Below are positions 1 to 7,501 of a DNA stretch of 15,043 nt, piece by piece. The stretch is taken from positions 1 to 15,043 of the forward strand of contig JAQVNT010000012.1 in assembly GCA_028702975.1 (NCBI GenBank). Reading direction: 5' to 3'. Position 1 is the stretch's first letter; each line of letters begins with the position of its first letter. Source of the DNA: Candidatus Delongbacteria bacterium. GTDB lineage: Bacteria; UBA4055. The notes beneath the pieces were generated by a model, which saw only the letters and a program-made list of their open reading frames with translations, did no database searches and had not been told where the DNA came from. A program made the translations under genes and the position numbers.

Positions 1-2
1 AT

Positions 3-1397
3 GCCGTATCGGAATTCATGCAGTTCCATTTTATGGAAAATATCGGAAAACTGTCTAATCATACCTCATATATAATTTCAGTCATAACACTAAGCATGAT
101 CCTCACGGCACTTTCGATCTACGGCGCATACAGGCTCGAATATGAATATGATATGACGCAGCTTGAACCTGAAGGTATGCCTGCTATAATTGCCCAGGAC
201 GAGATAATAGATAAATTCGAGATATCACCGGATTTTGCAATGTTTACAGTTACAGGCTTAGACAGCGCAAGATCAAAGGTGGAGAAGATCAAAAAGCTCG
301 CGGACAGGACAGGTCTTATCGGAAGAGTTGAGTGCGTTTCGGAGTTCTTTCAGCCCGAAGATGAGCAGCGCAGAAATCAGAAATATCTTGCGGAATACAG
401 AAAAAGGATCAAAGATATTGAGATCGTAGAGGAAGTTACCGGAGAAGATGTCAATAATGTAGCTGATGAGCTTGAAAGACTTCATTTCAATTTCGTGGAG
501 ATAGGTGAACTTTCAGTAATGAGCAAGGGTGAATCGAACAAGATAGTGACCAAGACGGATGAGATCGTCGGAAAAAAAGACGAGAACAGTAAGATATTAA
601 AATTCCGCGACAGGCTTATAAATACAGACGATTCAGCCGGAAAACTCGCCGCTTTTCAAAAAGCTTATGTACCGAAACTCAGGGAACTTCTGTATAATAT
701 CTCGGATACGACCATAGTATCGTTTGAAACATTCCCTTCGAACATAAAAGAGAGATACTACAATAAAGAAACAGGCAGATTTCTCATTTCGATCTATCCG
801 AAGAACAATATATGGGAGGAAAGGAACCTGAAAAGATTCCATGAACAGACTTCTCAGATCGACGAGCACATAACAGGCCTTCCCGTGCTTATGCTTATCT
901 TCATAGACATCATGAAAGAGAAAGGCTTAATGTCCATATTTCTGGGGACGATAGTGATCATCATACTCCTAATGCTGGACTTCAGGTCATTAAAATACAC
1001 GCTGATGGCTCTCGTACCGCTCGCAATAGGTTCTATATGGATGCTCGGACTGATGTACCTTTTCGGAATGAAACTCAATATCAACAATTACATGGCTCTC
1101 CCAATAATAATCGGAATAGGCATAGACGACGGGGTGCACATGCTCCACCGCTACATGATAGAGGGAAAAAATTCAATAGACAAAGTAACTAAATTCACAG
1201 GCAAGGCAATACTTCTGACATCCCTTACAACAATGATAAGTTTCGGCTCTATCGGAATTGCAACCCACAGAGGACTCGCCAGCATGGGCATCGTTCTAGT
1301 TCTCGGAGTAGGATCGTGCTTCATCAGCTCGGCCTTTCTTTTACCGGCCATGATCTCTTTAAAAGACAGGATCGGAATAAACGGAGGAAAAAAATGA
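3..1397 (+). CDS. MMPL/RND-type exporter, C-terminal half (cut by left edge)
   Basis: Inner-membrane RND-superfamily permease of the MMPL/HpnN-like group, which use proton motive force to move lipids or other hydrophobic cargo towards the periplasm. The frame is open to the window edge, so the ATG at 18 is probably an internal Met and the first half of the protein lies upstream. Numbering from that Met: one membrane helix at about 15-37 (TM7 of a full protein), a periplasmic domain at about 40-285, then a cluster of helices from about 290 to 450. The RND signature GIGIDDGVHMLHR is present, with the Asp pair at 370-371 expected to carry protons. The stop overlaps the start of the LolA-like gene (ATGA), so the two are translationally coupled. 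Family is secure; cargo is unknown. Confidence 0.88.
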   Translation, partial: AVSEFMQFHFMENIGKLSNHTSYIISVITLSMILTALSIYGAYRLEYEYDMTQLEPEGMPAIIAQDEIIDKFEISPDFAMFTVTGLDSARSKVEKIKKLADRTGLIGRVECVSEFFQPEDEQRRNQKYLAEYRKRIKDIEIVEEVTGEDVNNVADELERLHFNFVEIGELSVMSKGESNKIVTKTDEIVGKKDENSKILKFRDRLINTDDSAGKLAAFQKAYVPKLRELLYNISDTTIVSFETFPSNIKERYYNKETGRFLISIYPKNNIWEERNLKRFHEQTSQIDEHITGLPVLMLIFIDIMKEKGLMSIFLGTIVIIILLMLDFRSLKYTLMALVPLAIGSIWMLGLMYLFGMKLNINNYMALPIIIGIGIDDGVHMLHRYMIEGKNSIDKVTKFTGKAILLTSLTTMISFGSIGIATHRGLASMGIVLVLGVGSCFISSAFLLPAMISLKDRIGINGGKK

Positions 1398-2128
1398 AAA
1401 CCTGTGTTATTATGATCTGCGGATTCGTTATCAGCTGTGCGGCAATATCAGTTGACGAGATCCTTGATAAAAGCGAAGCTAACGACAATTTCAGCACAAT
1501 GGTGTCGGTCAATACCGAGGAAGTGTACCGTGCGGACGGGACTGTAAGGACATCTGTTATGAAGGCTTACGCAAAGAACGGTAATGAGAAGATGCTGATG
1601 GAATATACTGAACCGAAAAGGATACAGGGAATGAAGATTCTTATGCTCAACGACGGCGACGATATATGGTTCTATTCGAACAGAACGAACAGGGTCAGAA
1701 AGATCGCCTCCCATCAGAAGAAACAGTCGGCGAACAATTCGGATTTCTCCTACGACGATATGTCGATGTCGGATAACAGGAAAGATTACAGCTACAGCCT
1801 GACCGGTGAAGAAGAAAAAGACGGAAAAGACTGCTATAAGATCGAATTTAAAGCAAATGAAGAAGATCAGAGCTACAGCAGATTCTTTATGTGGATAGAT
1901 AGATCAAATTACCTTGCCTGTGCGGCTGAGTTTTACGATGAAAACGATAATTTATGGAAGAGCCTGACCGTCAGAGACATTAAAAAAGTTCATGAGTACT
2001 GGACTGCCGGGGAAGTGGAAATGAGGGATATCCTTAAAGATTCAAGAACCGTGATCCGTTCTACAAATGTGGAGTACGATAAAGAACTTCCCGACGATAT
2101 GTTCACAGAGAGATATCTAAAAAGATAA
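1394..2128 (+). CDS. LolA-like outer-membrane lipoprotein-sorting protein
   Basis: 244-residue exported protein resembling the 'outer membrane lipoprotein-sorting protein' family (LolA-like fold, PF17131 type), often encoded next to RND exporters. The start is the ATG at 1394, with GGAGG at 1383-1387 six bases upstream; its ATGA overlaps the permease stop. A short hydrophobic leader (residues 1-18 or so, VISCAA) could be a signal peptide. The Cys there is in a poor lipobox, so lipidation is uncertain. The core around residues 69-104 (EPKRIQGMKILMLNDG, then DIWFYSNRTNRVRKI) is the family hallmark, and the end, ELPDDMFTERYL, is also typical. It probably carries a lipid or acylated cargo through the periplasm from the upstream permease. 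Specificity cannot be read. Confidence 0.85.
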   Translation: MKTCVIMICGFVISCAAISVDEILDKSEANDNFSTMVSVNTEEVYRADGTVRTSVMKAYAKNGNEKMLMEYTEPKRIQGMKILMLNDGDDIWFYSNRTNRVRKIASHQKKQSANNSDFSYDDMSMSDNRKDYSYSLTGEEEKDGKDCYKIEFKANEEDQSYSRFFMWIDRSNYLACAAEFYDENDNLWKSLTVRDIKKVHEYWTAGEVEMRDILKDSRTVIRSTNVEYDKELPDDMFTERYLKR

Positions 2129-2146
2129 CATGCTCAGGAGTCATTG

Positions 2147-3412
2147 ATGAAAATATTATTTCTGGCACTATCGCTGCTGGCTCTGTTAAATCCTGCAAAG
2201 TCAGATGAGACACTCAGACTTGGAGGCTATCTCGAGTCCAGTATTAATTACTTTGACGGCAAAAATGAAGTGACATCATCGAACGCATTATTCCGGCTTG
2301 AAGGCAATTACGACATTAAAAACAAAGGCAAGATCGAATCACACCTGCTTTATCACTATGATATGAAACCTCTGGATCCGTTCCATACTTTTAAGGATAA
2401 GAGCATTTATTCAAAGATCATTAATAACTATTACCAGGAAATGTATGACGGTCTCGAAATTGAAGAGAGGATCGTAGCAGACCGGCTTCTTGAGATATAT
2501 TCTTCAGGGTATTTCGATCACCTGTCCTACTCCTCTTTCTATCCTAAAGAAACGATCGTTCTTGACAGAGCTCTTATCAAACTATACTATGACTCTTTTG
2601 ATATAACATTCGGCAAGCAGCAGATAGCTTGGGGTACAGGATACGCTTTTAATCCTACGGATGTCTGGAACATCAAGGACCCTACCGCTCCAGACGCTTC
2701 AAAGATAGGTGTGCTTGCCGTCAACCTTGCGTTTTTCTTCGGAGATAATTCATCTCTTCAGATAATCACATCTCCAGGAAGTGATTTTGACCACTGGAAG
2801 TATGGAGCCAGGATAAAATCGACAGCAGGAAGATTTGAATATTCTTTTTCCGGTATACGGGACAAAACAGATGACGGAGAACTTTTAGGGATTCCCGAAA
2901 AGTTCCAGATCGGTGCGGATCTGACAGGAGAGATATTTAATGAAATAGGATATCGGTTCGAAGGGGCTTTCTTAAATCCCAGATATCATGGTATGGCTGC
3001 TACGGACACTGATTCATCTTATGTCCAGTTTACAACCGGATTTGATTATACATTCGGGAACGGTCTCTACTTTCTTACAGAATACTATTATAACGGTCTG
3101 GGAGAAAAACGAAATTCAGATTACGATATCCGGTCTTTTCTCAGGCTGACAGGAGGAGAAATGTCGGGTCTGGCAGAAAACTACGCCGCGTTTGCTGTGT
3201 CTTACACACTTAAGAATGATTATATTCTGTCGATTGTATCGGTTTGTAATATTGACGACAATTCTGCTGTTTTCGTGCCTGAGATAGAATATTCTTTTGA
3301 TGAAAATATTTCTGTTAAACTGGGAGCCGATATATTTGCAGGAAGTTCTGAAAGATCTGAATTCGGAGGGATATTCAATTCTATATCTCTGGCAGTTACA
3401 GGTTTTTTCTGA
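2147..3412 (+). CDS. Outer-membrane beta-barrel protein, DUF1302-like
   Basis: 421-residue predicted outer-membrane barrel. Start chosen at the ATG 2147, with AGGAG at 2136-2140 six bases upstream; the TTG at 2144 is in frame but too close. Residues 1-19 form a signal peptide (hydrophobic core, then NPAKS before DET). The rest shows alternating polar/aromatic strands and ends in VTGFF, the terminal Phe expected for BAM-dependent barrels. Residues about 155-175 (GKQQIAWGTGYAFNPTDVWN) resemble the conserved 'GrQ..sWG....NP.dv' block of DUF1302 proteins. DUF1302 and LolA-like proteins are known to co-occur with RND exporters, matching this three-gene order. It is probably the outer-membrane end of the route, or a receptor for the cargo. 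Sure of the barrel, less of the family. Confidence 0.75.
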   Translation: MKILFLALSLLALLNPAKSDETLRLGGYLESSINYFDGKNEVTSSNALFRLEGNYDIKNKGKIESHLLYHYDMKPLDPFHTFKDKSIYSKIINNYYQEMYDGLEIEERIVADRLLEIYSSGYFDHLSYSSFYPKETIVLDRALIKLYYDSFDITFGKQQIAWGTGYAFNPTDVWNIKDPTAPDASKIGVLAVNLAFFFGDNSSLQIITSPGSDFDHWKYGARIKSTAGRFEYSFSGIRDKTDDGELLGIPEKFQIGADLTGEIFNEIGYRFEGAFLNPRYHGMAATDTDSSYVQFTTGFDYTFGNGLYFLTEYYYNGLGEKRNSDYDIRSFLRLTGGEMSGLAENYAAFAVSYTLKNDYILSIVSVCNIDDNSAVFVPEIEYSFDENISVKLGADIFAGSSERSEFGGIFNSISLAVTGFF

Positions 3413-3415
3413 GAA

Positions 3416-3430
3416 ATATTTTGAAAATAT
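3416..3430. repeat. 15-bp AT palindrome after the barrel gene
   Basis: ATATTTT-G-AAAATAT is a perfect 7+7 inverted repeat around one G, four bases after the barrel stop codon. It has no following T-run and would make a weak RNA hairpin, so it fits a protein-binding operator or weak 3' end better than an intrinsic terminator. Confidence 0.4.
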
Positions 3431-3438
3431 GACTTGAA

Positions 3439-3473
3439 TTGACACTCAGTAAAAATTATATTCATTCAATAAT
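3439..3473 (+). promoter_or_regulatory. Possible promoter of the amidohydrolase-pilT unit
   Basis: A perfect TTGACA (-35) lies at 3439-3444 in the 83-base gap after the barrel gene. No good -10 sits at 16-18 bases: TTCAAT (3465-3470) is at 20 and AATAAT (3468-3473) at 23. The location makes sense for a separate transcription unit, but the weak -10 keeps confidence low. Confidence 0.3.
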
Positions 3474-3495
3474 CAATTTTACGGGACAGCAGATC

Positions 3496-4644
3496 ATGAC
3501 AGATTATTTTGAGAGACTTGTTCTTCACCGGAGGGAGCTGCATAAGACACCTGAAACTGCTTTCACTGAATTTAAGACCGGTGACTATATAAGGAGAGTT
3601 CTTTCCGGTCTCGGATCATTCAGGATAGAGCCTATCGCTAAGACCGGACTTATAGCATTGTATGAAAAGGGCGGACGAGGGGATTTTATAGCTTTCAGAA
3701 CCGATATTGACGCATTGAGGATCAAAGAGGATACAGGATTGGATTTTACTTCCGCACACGAAGGTTTCATGCACGCCTGCGGTCACGATCTCCATATGGG
3801 AATTATGCTTACTTTTGCCGAGTACATTGAGAGATCGGCCCCGGAAAAGAACATTATGCTGATATTCCAGCCTGCAGAGGAAGGTTTCGGTGGCGGAGAG
3901 CTGATGGTGAAAGAGGGTATTTTCGAAAAATACAGAACATCGGAAGTATATGCCGTGCATAACACCGTTGATTTCCCGGTAGGAATAATTGCGCTTAACG
4001 ACGGCAAAATGTTTGCAGGCACAATTGAATTTGAGTTCAACCTTTCCGGAAAAGGAGGTCATGCGGCAGTTCCGCATGAGAACAACGACCTTGTCACGGC
4101 CTCAACTGCGCTTGTAAATATAATTAACATTATCGTACCGAGATTTCTTGATCCGGTAAAGGAGAATGTAATTTCAATAGGGATGATCCATGCCGGAGAG
4201 GCCGCAAATATCCTCCCGTCAGATGCTGTAATAAAAGGAACCGCCAGATCTTATTCCAAGGATGATCTGGCTAAAATAAAGGAAAAGCTCAAAGACGCCG
4301 CAAATTCAATTGCAATAGCTTTCGGGATAAAATCAAAACTGATAATTCACAGCGAATACATTCCTGTGATAAACAATAAAGACATAGTCGGGAAAATAAA
4401 AAATACAGATTTCGGAAAGGGTATTACCGTTACAGATTGCGAAAAAAAGATGACAGGGGAAGATTTCGGTTTCATGACGCACAAAGTTCCTGGAGCTATT
4501 GCATGGCTGGGAGCAGGAAATGACATAAATACCTCTTACGGACTACACCATCAGTGCTACAATCCTGACGAGAAAGCAATGATGGCGGGATTTTTATACT
4601 ACTGCAAGTTACTCGAAAAATTCAATTCTAATACGGAGCTGTAA
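3496..4644 (+). CDS. M20D-family amidohydrolase (zinc aminoacylase/hippurate-hydrolase type)
   Basis: 382-residue cytoplasmic metallohydrolase of peptidase family M20, subfamily D, which cleaves N-acyl amino acids, amino-acid conjugates or small peptides with a binuclear metal centre. Start at ATG 3496; the frame stays open to a TTG at 3439, but the family N-terminus (LHRRELHKTPE) begins just after 3496. The Shine-Dalgarno is weak. Visible motifs: RTDIDALRIKE; MHACGHDLHMG with likely metal ligands Cys95 and His97; PAEEG at 126-130 with the catalytic/metal glutamates; His155 in AVHN; GHAAVPH in the lid domain; and the C-terminal LHHQCYNPDE with His351/352. All core residues are present. It abuts the next gene exactly. 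Substrate is unassigned; its link to the pilus-type neighbours may be only shared transcription. Confidence 0.9.
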   Translation: MTDYFERLVLHRRELHKTPETAFTEFKTGDYIRRVLSGLGSFRIEPIAKTGLIALYEKGGRGDFIAFRTDIDALRIKEDTGLDFTSAHEGFMHACGHDLHMGIMLTFAEYIERSAPEKNIMLIFQPAEEGFGGGELMVKEGIFEKYRTSEVYAVHNTVDFPVGIIALNDGKMFAGTIEFEFNLSGKGGHAAVPHENNDLVTASTALVNIINIIVPRFLDPVKENVISIGMIHAGEAANILPSDAVIKGTARSYSKDDLAKIKEKLKDAANSIAIAFGIKSKLIIHSEYIPVINNKDIVGKIKNTDFGKGITVTDCEKKMTGEDFGFMTHKVPGAIAWLGAGNDINTSYGLHHQCYNPDEKAMMAGFLYYCKLLEKFNSNTEL

Positions 4645-5100
4645 ATGGAAGACCTTAACATCCCAAAGCAGAAGAAGGAAGTGGAAATTGCCTTTAAAGA
4701 CGGCGGGTTCATAAAGAAAACTAAAATGATACTTTTTCTGAACCGGTTTTCAGCCTACCATACCGGAGAGGAAACAGTCCTTGAAGTTCTTAACGACAAA
4801 GCTCAGTTCATTCCCGCTATGATCATGAATGGAGATCAGAAATTTTCAATTCTGAATGTCGACTCCATATTTTATGTGTCGGAGCTGGATGATATCCCGG
4901 ACGAGTCAGACAAGGAAAATCTGTCCATACAGTTCATCACGGGAGAAAAAATAAATTTCACTGTACATGAAGAGCTTCCCGGCAACAGGTCAAGAGCGAT
5001 AGATTTTCTGAATACCGACAGGAGCTTTCTCACGTTCATGAAGGATAACAGAAAGGTTTACATTAATAAGAATAAGATCAATAAAGTGGAGATTGTATGA
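4645..5100 (+). CDS. Small two-repeat protein upstream of pilT
   Basis: 151-residue soluble protein with no signal peptide or membrane helix. Start ATG 4645 follows the amidohydrolase TAA directly, with GGAG at 4635-4638. The two halves look like copies of one domain. Residues about 13-78 and 90-150 share a pattern of 'F..G', then 'LN....F', then a polar strand, then '(N)...I..V'; the second copy has DFLNTDRSFLTFM and VYINKNKINKVEI. This is reminiscent of small DUF6812-type proteins, but I cannot confirm that. The stop overlaps the pilT start (ATGA), so the product is probably made in step with the ATPase and may act with it. No catalytic motif is visible. Confidence 0.7.
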   Translation: MEDLNIPKQKKEVEIAFKDGGFIKKTKMILFLNRFSAYHTGEETVLEVLNDKAQFIPAMIMNGDQKFSILNVDSIFYVSELDDIPDESDKENLSIQFITGEKINFTVHEELPGNRSRAIDFLNTDRSFLTFMKDNRKVYINKNKINKVEIV

Positions 5101-6512
5101 GCAATATTGAGAAGATACTTAATATGATGGTCTCCAAAGGGGCCGAAAGCACAGTTATCAAGTCCGGAGAACTGCCGTATATGGTTGTGGGAGGCCAGAA
5201 CAAGGTTTTCTCACAGACTGTTTTCGGGGCCGGAGAGCTGAAAACGATGAATTCAGAGTGCGATGACTTTTTCGGTAAAGCCGGAAATTTCAAATTCGGC
5301 GGAAAGGCGATAAAAGTGACCCGTTCGGACAGCTCGATAATATTCGAGGTACAGAAACCGGGATCGTCTAACAAGAATGAAATTGCAGGTACATCGAGGA
5401 CCCAGACCGAGCAGACCGGAGGGAGCGTATTGATAGACGACATGCTCAGGTACATGATAGAGAACGGAGCGTCCGATCTTCACATAAGCAGCAATGCAAG
5501 ACCGATGCTCAGGCTTGACGGAGAGATGATCGAACTTGAAGATTTCCCGATTCTGACAGAGGATGATATGTGGCCGATCATCAATTATATAACGCCGCAG
5601 AAGAATATTGAAGAATTTAAAGCTACAAATGACACTGACTATGCGTATGAGATTGAAGGACTATGCCGTTTCAGGTCTAATATTTTCAGGGATCACAGAG
5701 GGATCGGCGGCGTTTTCAGGCAGATACCTTTCAAGATACTTCCGCCAGAAGTTTTAGGCATACCGAAACATGTTATAGAGCTCTGCTCTCTGCCTAAAGG
5801 ACTGATCCTGGTGACAGGACCTACGGGATCCGGTAAATCGACTACCCTGGCTGCTCTTGTTGATTATGTTAACCGGACCACGAAGAAGCATATTATTACG
5901 ATCGAAGATCCGGTCGAGTTCGTTCATCAGAACAAAACATGTCTGGTGAATCAGAGAGAGGTCGGTGTTCACACTCAGTCATTTAAAAGAGCTCTGAGAG
6001 CGGCTTTAAGGGAAGATCCCGATGTCATCCTTGTAGGGGAGATGAGAGACCTTGAGACGATCTCCATTGCCATTGAAATGGCGGAAACAGGACATCTGGT
6101 TTTCGGTACGCTTCACACAAATACAGCTGTAGGCACTGTTGACAGGATAATTGACCAGTATCCTTCAAACCAGCAGAACCAGATAAGGGCAATGCTCGCT
6201 GATTCTCTTGTGGGAGTTCTTTCTCAGATGCTCTGTAAAAAACAGGAAGGCGGCAGGGTTGCGGTTTACGAAACACTGATAGTTACATCGGCCGTATCTA
6301 ATTTGATAAGAGAAAGTAAGAATTTCCAGATACCTTCGATAATGGAGGTAGGTAAATCTCAGGGACAGAGGCTGATGAACGATTCATTTATAGAACTTAT
6401 AAAGAACGGAACCATTACGGTAGAAGAGGCTCTTTCCAAAGCTGTGGACAGAAACGAGCTGATCCATGCCCTTCAGAACAAAAATATGCTTTCCGGTGTG
6501 GAGATAGATTAA
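5097..6512 (+). CDS. pilT: PilT-like type IV pilus retraction ATPase with extra N-terminal domain
   Basis: 471-residue secretion-type ATPase of the PilT/PilU class, a cytoplasmic hexamer that powers pilus disassembly and twitching. A usual PilT has about 345-370 residues; here an extra ~110 precede the family core, which begins near VLIDDMLRYMIENGASDLHI. Motifs: Walker A GPTGSGKST (241-249), Asp box IITIEDPVEF (266-275), Walker B DPDVILVGEMRD (307-318, Glu315), His box TGHLVFGTLHTN (331-342), and AVSNLIRE (399-406), matching the retraction-specific AIRNLIRE motif of PilT. All are intact. Residues 1-85 look like a decayed second copy of the PilT N-terminal domain. Start is ATG 5097 in an ATGA overlap. 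No other pilus gene is in the window, so the partners are elsewhere. PilU is an alternative. Confidence 0.9.
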   Translation: MSNIEKILNMMVSKGAESTVIKSGELPYMVVGGQNKVFSQTVFGAGELKTMNSECDDFFGKAGNFKFGGKAIKVTRSDSSIIFEVQKPGSSNKNEIAGTSRTQTEQTGGSVLIDDMLRYMIENGASDLHISSNARPMLRLDGEMIELEDFPILTEDDMWPIINYITPQKNIEEFKATNDTDYAYEIEGLCRFRSNIFRDHRGIGGVFRQIPFKILPPEVLGIPKHVIELCSLPKGLILVTGPTGSGKSTTLAALVDYVNRTTKKHIITIEDPVEFVHQNKTCLVNQREVGVHTQSFKRALRAALREDPDVILVGEMRDLETISIAIEMAETGHLVFGTLHTNTAVGTVDRIIDQYPSNQQNQIRAMLADSLVGVLSQMLCKKQEGGRVAVYETLIVTSAVSNLIRESKNFQIPSIMEVGKSQGQRLMNDSFIELIKNGTITVEEALSKAVDRNELIHALQNKNMLSGVEID

Positions 6513-6536
6513 TATTAATAAGGAATCATTATTAAC

Positions 6537-6562
6537 AAACCGTCTTTTCAGGCGGTTTTTTT
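6537..6562 (+). terminator. Intrinsic terminator after pilT
   Basis: Eight-base-pair stem (6537-6544 with 6551-6558, one G-T pair), loop TTTTCA, followed by a T-run to 6562. It closes the plus-strand amidohydrolase-pilT unit. The convergent flippase gene's TGA stop (6550-6548) lies in the loop. Read on the minus strand the hairpin is followed only by GTTTGTTAAT, so termination in that direction would be weaker. Confidence 0.85.
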
Positions 6563-7501
6563 ATTTCTTGTATTCTTCGCGAAATATAATAGTCCTCCAA
6601 TTCCGCTGATCACAAGAGAAATTGTAATTGTAAGGAAATCGACTGAAGCCGAAAGGTTTTCATCAATATTAAAACTTTTTAAGATTATTACCCACGAAAG
6701 CGCACTAAGGCCGATGCCGTTCAGGGATATCGGGATCATTTTTATTACATTTATTATCGCGAACATAGCTATAGCATGGGGATATGTGAGGTTGATTGAA
6801 AGGCTTTTGAAAATAAAATAAAGAAAGAATCCGTCGAAGATCTTGAAGGCGAAAGATATTAAAAAAACCACCAACAGCTTGAAAGGCGATTTTGAATAAC
6901 CTGAAAAGTCTTTCATATATAAGATGAGATTCGAAGATATTTTTTCAGGAATGTAAGTTTGGATCAGTTCGCATACGGCATCGTTCACAGGTCTGATTAT
7001 AAGCGCGAACAGTATTACGGAAAGAGTAACCAGAATTAGTATGCTTATACCGGTGTAATCAGAGCCCGAATCGATATTCAGAAATATTAACCCGGTCAAT
7101 CCTATGGCCACAAGCGAGATCAGTCCGATCAGCCTTTCAACAATTACTGACGAAACAGATATTTCTTTTGATCCTATTTCTTCGGCAGCGCCTATCACTC
7201 TTGCCACATCGCCTCCTACTGAACCGGGAAGGAAGTTATTGAAGAACATACCTATGAAATATTCTCTGAGTGATGTCTTAAAAGTTAATTTTCTGTTTTT
7301 GAGCGATACTACATACTGCCATCTGAAAGCAGCCGCGAAAACGGACATCATAAAAAAAGCTACTGATACTGAAAGAAATTTGAGGTTGGATCCTTTAATG
7401 ATCCCGGTCAGGCTTTTGAAATCCACAAGATAATAGAACAGGTAGATGAGGAGAACGAATGATACGGCGATCCTCAGATATTTATAGATGTTCTTTTTCA
7501 T
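6548..7501 (-). CDS. UPF0104 / LPG-synthase-type membrane flippase domain protein
   Basis: 317-residue multi-spanning inner-membrane protein of the lysylphosphatidylglycerol synthase transmembrane family (PF03706). Relatives flip or synthesise modified lipids, or serve glycan-lipid pathways. The conserved block FLPGSVGGDVARVIGA is at residues 90-105, and about eight hydrophobic helices cover most of the chain. There is no C-terminal aminoacyl-transferase domain, so it is not a full MprF. Start at ATG 7501, which overlaps the glycosyltransferase TGA by one base; an in-frame TTG at 7504 is less likely. As last gene of the asparaginase-VanZ-glycosyltransferase unit, it may move a lipid-linked sugar for its neighbour. 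That role is inference. Confidence 0.85.
   Translation of the reverse strand: MKKNIYKYLRIAVSFVLLIYLFYYLVDFKSLTGIIKGSNLKFLSVSVAFFMMSVFAAAFRWQYVVSLKNRKLTFKTSLREYFIGMFFNNFLPGSVGGDVARVIGAAEEIGSKEISVSSVIVERLIGLISLVAIGLTGLIFLNIDSGSDYTGISILILVTLSVILFALIIRPVNDAVCELIQTYIPEKISSNLILYMKDFSGYSKSPFKLLVVFLISFAFKIFDGFFLYFIFKSLSINLTYPHAIAMFAIINVIKMIPISLNGIGLSALSWVIILKSFNIDENLSASVDFLTITISLVISGIGGLLYFAKNTRNKKTA

Noticed and set aside
3439..3495. N-terminal extension of the amidohydrolase from TTG 3439
   Set aside because: The 19 extra codons overlap a TTGACA-like element and show no family similarity; ATG 3496 sits right before the conserved N-terminus.
3616..4077. 153-codon minus-strand open frame opposite the amidohydrolase
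   Set aside because: Overlaps the zinc-binding core of a clear M20D gene; the composition is unlike a real protein.
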